A DNA stretch of 64,000 bases from Penicillium oxalicum. Its lineage: Eukaryota; Ascomycota; Eurotiomycetes; Eurotiales; Aspergillaceae. The translations under genes were made by a program, and so were the position numbers. Below, piece after piece: positions 58,730 to 64,000 of this stretch. Within the stretch, counting starts at the first letter, position 1; each line of letters opens with the position of its first letter. Under the pieces are notes generated by a model, which worked only from the letters and a program-made list of their open reading frames with translations, searched no databases and was not told the origin of the DNA. The stretch spans positions 1,178,001 through 1,242,000 of the forward strand of contig NC_064652.1 of NCBI RefSeq assembly GCF_001723175.1, in the 5' to 3' direction.

Positions 58730-60352
58730 ATGTCCGATATTCGTCAATACCCAACGATCTCCCGGCAAAATACGTTTGCGCAGCTTCCAGCAGAATGTTC
58801 GGATGATGCACAGGGCCAGATTTCCAATCTATTGGCCACCTCCCCAATTGGCCGCCTAGTTGTGCTCGACGACGATCCCACAGGAACACAGACTTGTCAC
58901 GACATTTCTGTACTTGCTGTATGGGACATACCTACTTTGGTGACCGAGTTTCAGACCGATTCGCCGGGGTTCTTTATTCTAACCAACTCGCGTGCGCTTC
59001 CGCCAGCAGATGCGGAGAAACTTATCCGGACCATATGCGAAAATGTGAAAGAGGCGGCCAGGCAGACTGACCATGGAGTGAATATCGTCTTGCGTGGCGA
59101 TAGCACATTGCGCGGCCACTTCCCTCTCGAGCCAGATGTCGCGCAGTCGGTCTTTGGACCGGCAGATGGGCTCGTCTTGGCGCCGTTCTTTTATCAAGGA
59201 GGGCGTTTCACCATCAATGACGTCCATTATGTTGCGGAAGGAGATAGTTTGGTGCCAGCTGGAGCGACACCATTTGCGCAGGATGCGACATTTGGCTACA
59301 AGAGCTCGAACCTCCGTGACTATATCCACGAGAAGGCCCCAGGCAATTTCTCTGCGGAGCAGATCCATTCGATAACAATTGACGATATTCGACGCGGGGG
59401 TCCTCCAGCTGTTTGCGAGAAATTGCTCAAGGTACCGACTCAAAGTGTGATTATTGTCAATGCCGCCGCCGAGTCGGATATGCATGTCTTCGTGGCGGGG
59501 TTGCTTCTCGGTATGTTTTGCAAGATATTCAAACCTATCTGCTTACTCGCTCCTTGTAGCGAGTACCTTGCCTTTAGATAATTGTATCTGACCTTATTGC
59601 AGCCGAGGCAAAAGGCAAGCATTTCATCTACCGCACCGGAGCCGCATTCGTCTCCACCCGTCTTGGGATTCGTTCCAAGGCTCCCATCTCTGCGTCCGAA
59701 CTCCAACTCCCATCTCCCCGTCAGACCGGCGGTCTCATCTTGGCGGGTTCATATGTGCCCAAGACCACAGCTCAGCTGAAACATCTCACCGACCGCCTCA
59801 GCTCGACAGGGAAACTTGCTGTTATTGAGATTCAAGTCGACGACTTGATCGCGTCACCGGAAACCGCGTCGAAAATCATCAAACAGGTCGTCGGGGAGAC
59901 TGAAACCCATCTCCGAGCTGGGCAAGATACACTTATAATGACCAGTCGCAAGTTAGTCACAGGATCGGATGAATTATCTTCTTTGCAGATTGGATCCGTG
60001 GTTGCACAGGGGTTGGTCAATATCTTGCAAAACATAGAAGTGCGCCCACGATACATTATTGCAAAGGTACGCACACGATTCATCTACTTTTGAATTACTC
60101 GCAATCTTGGATGATAAGGTACTGTGAAAGCTGACCGATTCCTCTCTCCAGGGCGGCATTACATCTTCGGACGCTGCAACAAAGGGACTGAATGTCAAGC
60201 GCGCTACAATCGTCGGACAGGCGGCGCCTGGTGTACCCCTTTGGCGGTGCGACGAAGAAACATCTCGTCATCGAGGAGTACCCTTTGTGGTCTTCCCCGG
60301 TAATGTCGGGGGCGAGTCAACATTGTGCGACTTGGTCGAAGGGTGGTACTAG
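58730..60352 (+). CDS. Four-carbon acid sugar kinase family protein (DUF1537/OtnK type)
   Basis: ATP-dependent kinase family that in bacteria phosphorylates D-erythronate, L-threonate and similar four-carbon acids. Exons 58730-59510, 59603-60066 and 60152-60352 give 482 codons (481 aa), the normal length of the stand-alone enzyme. The N-terminal substrate domain has the signature LDDDPTGTQTC at about 46-54, ILTNSRALPPADAEKL, VLRGDSTLRGHFPLE and APFFYQGGRFTINDVHYV. The C-terminal nucleotide-binding domain has GLILAGSYVPKTTAQL, AKGGITSSD, VGQAAPGVPLW and VFPGNVGG. In many fungi this module is fused to aldolase and dehydrogenase parts; here it is alone and no neighbouring gene suggests a pathway. 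Substrate unknown. Confidence 0.9.
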
Positions 60353-61880
60353 TTGATGTAGGATATTGAGCTGACCGAGGCTCAGAATCGAAGAGTGGAA
60401 TGCTTTTTGCCCGGTTTTATGGAATGGGAAAGCCTCTGAATTTCTGTCATTACCTATGGTTCAGACCGGATAGAGAGTATTGGAGAAATGCAGGCTATCT
60501 ATCGATGCGTGGTCAACGCAAATCGTACAAATAGCACTAGAGATAAAATTGCGATTCCTTGCCCAGTTCGCCATCTCGGAATGCCAGAAAACGATACGAA
60601 GGGGTTTCCAGACCAGATTTACTCAATGTTTGTGTCGATCCTGAATGGATGAAGCTTGATATTTAGGTATTTAATAGATTATCCATCATGCCTTTTTCTG
60701 GAAAGTTAAGGTTGATCCCGTCTAGGTAGGGAGGCAAGTCTCACTCTGAATGCATTGTATAGAAAGAAATTCCGTCTGGCTACTGCCTTGTCTTCTTATG
60801 CATAGTCCCTTGGTCGTTCTTAACACTTACCTTACTTCGGCTTAAAGCCTGGTCCTTCTGAGGGCAGGTTTTTCATCTAGATATTCTCTAACACCATGTA
60901 CCTCGTCTCCTCAACTTGCAGGCCTACACTAGAAAGTTTTAAACAAAGCTCAGCTTCTCAGTCTTTCTTGGGCTGCGTGGAATAGGGTTGGGCCCATGAC
61001 GGGTCCTCATTGGAGCCTCCTTTCCGTCAAATGTGTCTCGCATTCTTTCTGAGGGTGTCGTTCAACCCACCTCAGCCTGAAGACAGAATTTCACGGCAAG
61101 CGCTTCTCACACATCAATTCCGTGAAATTTTTTCCCTCGGGCTATTGGGGCTCTCTGGGCACCGGCAAGACCTCGATGATGATTGATTTGTGTTCAAACT
61201 TTGTTCTTATGCTGCGTGTGGAGAGATTCAGATAGAGGGTTCTATGTGTAGAGGTTCCAAGTAAATATTGTATGTTTTCAGTGTGGATCAAGCTCATAGA
61301 GGGCTGCAGGCTGCCTGCCTGAGCGCCCGTTGCGAAGAGCGGAAGAGAGGCTTTTGATGCGGACATTGTACCCACGCTATTGAGTGACCTTAGCAACCCT
61401 TGTAGCGATGTTTTGCTCTGTGGCAGACTATACATAGCAAAGCCTGGCTGCAATCGAGCCAAAAATTCTCCAAAAGGCTTTCTCTGGAGCCTATATCATC
61501 TTGACTTTCGCCTTTGCGGTTCCTCTGTCGAGAATTGGATATCCGGGCACAAAGACTCAAGCAGGACATTTGCAGACTTGTGGGGATCGCTTCTGCTTTG
61601 CTCCGCGCCGAATCTCATGAACAAGGAGAGAGGAGTTGCAGCTTCGTTGGCATTAAGCTGCTGCTCCATAACTTCAGCCTGTCAAACAATACCTGGGCCG
61701 CGGAGTGTCGTGCAAACAATTCTAGATAAGTCCGGTAAGGCATTTAGCGAACAAGGACGCGTATGCCGGACGGTGCTGGCCCGGCTTACAATCGTGTGAA
61801 AGCAGTAAAACCAGAACAGCCCCTGCATCACCGGCACAACTCCATGACAATCTTCAAGGAGGCCGAATTTTTAATTTCCC
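60353..61880. other. Convergent 1.5-kb region with weak minus-strand frames
   Basis: No gene firmly supported. On the minus strand a 57-codon frame (ATG near 61669, preceded by a TTTGACAG acceptor-like site) ends in TGA and the same frame then stays open to 61142; see the findings. No domain recognised. Confidence 0.4.
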
Positions 61881-63527
61881 TTAGTCCCACCAAAAGCTGA
61901 CACTAACACCAGCCTTCAGGCCTCGAACATAGTGCCACCATCCAGCGGGAATGTACAAGCATTCGCCCTCTTTGAGCACGGTTTCAACGTACTCTGCGCT
62001 CATGAATCCGGGCCACATTTCTTCCCATTGGTCTTCTTCAGCAGGGGAAAGCTCAATGGCAGCCAGATCAACCTTAGAAGTATTGGACATGTCGATGAGT
62101 CTCTTCGTTGGCTCCCCGTCAGGATGAATTTGATTCCCCTTTTCATCCTTTGAAACAACCCACTCTTGACCCCGAGGGTGAATTTGGGATGCTGGAGTGT
62201 GTGGTGAATAAAGACGGATGTACTTGGCACCCACCACTTGGGCAAGAATGTTATGGTATGGGTCATGGTGAAGGGGCGATATGGTCCATGAAGGCCCCAT
62301 CCAGGTGTTAATGATGGGATCCTTCGGAAATCTCGGGGCGGAGCCAACATCAGAAGCATCATCCTCTGTATCGGTTCTGTTAGATGCCTGAGATTGCTCG
62401 CCTTTCCGGATTGCCTCTCCCAGATCCCCCGCGGAGGAGAGCACGCCCGGTTCACGCTGTCTTTGCTTCGCCAGGTACAGAGGTGTGCCAGGCTCCGGAC
62501 CTGGTGGATCAATGTAGCACCAATCCGGAATGCCAATGTCTTTACGTAGTGCAGGAATCTGAGACAGAAGATCATGCTGGGCTAAGTAGCCGATTTCATC
62601 TTCAGTGTGGCCTTCCTCGTCTTCAGTGTCCAGTTGGGGACACTTCCGTCCCTGACTTGGACCGTAGCCCATTTCTCCTCGAAAGACAAATTTGTCGAGG
62701 AAGTTTCCAAATTCCATGATTTTCTGGCCCCAGCCCTCATCGGTATAAGACCTGCCCACTTCAACAGGGACAAGTCTACGACCGTTGAAAGTACGGTCCA
62801 TCCAGTACTGCAAGGAGCTCCATGGCCGCGAGGACAGAGCAGGCCAATGGCCTATGGACTCTGTGATGACCAGTGGGGTGCGGACTTCATGGATGTGTTC
62901 AATCATGTCATCAAAATCCGGTGCGGACACGCGTCGGATTGGGAATTTCAAGCGTGAGAACGGAGCAGACTCGGTTGGGAAGTTTTTTAAAGAAGTCTTA
63001 CGGCGCTTCGTTGGAGGCGGCGGTCGTTCTTCGCCATCATCAGGTGGAGAGCTGTCATCGTGCACAGCCGCTTGTAGGGTTGAGAACAAGTCCTCGACTA
63101 GCTCTTCACGCAATGGCGCCCCAGTCATGAGCAAAGCGTGATCCAGTACGTGTGTGACGTCTCGAAGCCATGGAGCGTCGTGAGGAATCTTCACCTCCTT
63201 GACTTCACTCTGGAGGTCTTGAATGAGTCTCGGTACATCAACTGGATCTGTCTCTTTGGAATTGGATTGAGACCCCAGCAGCCCACATTCACGTGCTATA
63301 ATCAAACATGCTTTCACAATCGATGCATCTGTGTAGAGACGACGCCAGCTGTCGTGCACATCTTTGAATGGGAAAACATGAAGCTCTCTATTCGCAACCT
63401 TCAACACTTCCTCGTTATTTCGAAACAGGGAGTGCCGTACGTCGTCGGGGCACTCCAAAATCGGGTCTTCAGTGGCAGGCCTTTTGATGGCAGAGAACGC
63501 AAGGCTCAGAACTGAAGGGATACTCAT
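61881..63527 (-). CDS. JmjC-domain oxygenase (KDM8/JMJD5-like)
   Basis: Fe(II)/2-oxoglutarate enzyme of the JmjC family, probably a protein hydroxylase or demethylase acting in the nucleus. From the ATG at 63527 it is 548 aa in one exon. The N-terminal 200 residues are helical and family-specific, followed by a basic [11 protein letters not shown] stretch at about 175-185 (possible nuclear signal). The JmjC part has [38 protein letters not shown], the iron-binding [10 protein letters not shown] near residue 419 (His-x-Asp) and the last His in IPAGWWHYV near 530. A long acidic insert lies between them. Start is uncertain: the frame is open to 63626, where ATGGAAG is followed by GTAAGA, and splicing to the CAG ending at 63512 would give a 545-aa form starting MEVLSL. 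The active-site residues are complete. Confidence 0.9.
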   Translation of the reverse strand: MSIPSVLSLAFSAIKRPATEDPILECPDDVRHSLFRNNEEVLKVANRELHVFPFKDVHDSWRRLYTDASIVKACLIIARECGLLGSQSNSKETDPVDVPRLIQDLQSEVKEVKIPHDAPWLRDVTHVLDHALLMTGAPLREELVEDLFSTLQAAVHDDSSPPDDGEERPPPPTKRRKTSLKNFPTESAPFSRLKFPIRRVSAPDFDDMIEHIHEVRTPLVITESIGHWPALSSRPWSSLQYWMDRTFNGRRLVPVEVGRSYTDEGWGQKIMEFGNFLDKFVFRGEMGYGPSQGRKCPQLDTEDEEGHTEDEIGYLAQHDLLSQIPALRKDIGIPDWCYIDPPGPEPGTPLYLAKQRQREPGVLSSAGDLGEAIRKGEQSQASNRTDTEDDASDVGSAPRFPKDPIINTWMGPSWTISPLHHDPYHNILAQVVGAKYIRLYSPHTPASQIHPRGQEWVVSKDEKGNQIHPDGEPTKRLIDMSNTSKVDLAAIELSPAEEDQWEEMWPGFMSAEYVETVLKEGECLYIPAGWWHYVRGLKAGVSVSFWWD

Positions 63528-64000
63528 GGTAAGTGTCGTTGCAAGACAGTCGCCATGTTTGATTAAGACGAATGTATGACGCGGAAAAATGATTTTGCGG
63601 GGAACTTCACTGCTCTTACCTTCCATATTTTATTTGGATATGTCACTCCTGTCCAGTGCGTTGCGAGCGTAGTCTTTCAGCCACACATTTGACCGATCCT
63701 TCGCCTGACGTCAAAAATAATTGAAGGTATAAAGCTTCTATGAGAATTTCGAGCAGATTTAGTAACCTTCCATGTTTCTTCACTGCCTAGGTAAGTGGCC
63801 AGGCACGGTCAGGCTGTATTATGAATTCATTCAAGTTCCGTCACAACAATATCAGCCGAATCAGATTTAGAGAATTCATGACATAATTCACGGGGATATT
63901 AGGTCTAATATACATATAGTACCGCTAAAGTGGCCGTAGTGTACAATCATTCATAGGTGTCAAATAGTGACAAATCGGCCCTTATGCCAGATATTGCATC
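63528..64000. other. Upstream region of the JmjC gene at the window edge
   Basis: About 470 nt, AT-rich, presumed promoter and leader of the JmjC gene. Nothing else seen before the window ends. Confidence 0.4.

Overview
This window is nuclear DNA of a filamentous ascomycete (Pezizomycotina). The protein set looks most like Eurotiales (Aspergillus/Penicillium), but I assign the order from family resemblance only. The basis is genes split by short introns (about 50-100 nt, GT...AG), monocistronic genes on both strands, a Zn2Cys6 regulator, an Abr1-like multicopper oxidase and a full set of eukaryotic housekeeping genes. For multi-exon genes I rebuilt the exons by hand. Apart from cdc45, every model closes to a whole number of codons.

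Layout. 0-5 kb: a decayed Rieske-type oxygenase pseudogene (+) and an intact MFS transporter (-). 6-10.5 kb: mitochondrial phosphate carrier (+) and a type-B carboxylesterase (+). 11.4-17.3 kb: poly(A) polymerase (-), a MetX-like alpha/beta hydrolase (-) and a flavin-reductase-domain protein (-). 19.5-26.1 kb: a Zn2Cys6 transcription factor (+) and a conserved membrane-anchored protein of unknown function (+). 27-33 kb: an Abr1-like multicopper oxidase (-) with a long GAA tract just behind it, and a large homeodomain/C2H2 regulator (-). 36.7-39.2 kb: cytosolic tyrosyl-tRNA synthetase (+) and tRNA-Glu(CTC). 42-47 kb: an unknown conserved protein, an inactive E2-like (AKTIP/FTS-like) protein, a small membrane ORF and a VWA-like protein (all +). 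47-54.6 kb: AlkB-like dioxygenase with CUE and GRF domains (-), PEX7 (+), CCDC124/Lso2-like ribosome factor (-) and GPI8 (+). 55-63.6 kb: CDC45 (+, with two apparent frame breaks), a four-carbon acid sugar kinase (+) and a JmjC protein (-).

Most genes are unlinked housekeeping functions: mRNA 3' processing, tRNA charging, replication, GPI anchoring, peroxisomal import and DNA repair. No biosynthetic gene cluster is evident. The parts most worth a second look are the dead oxygenase beside a live transporter, the regulator that appears to carry three kinds of DNA-binding domain, the paired frame breaks near the end of CDC45, the ORF whose stop overlaps the start of the VWA gene, the arginine-rich uORF over the tyrosyl-tRNA synthetase start, and the roughly 112-nt GAA/TTC tract in the 3' region of the oxidase gene. 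I did not find a clearly new multi-gene system.
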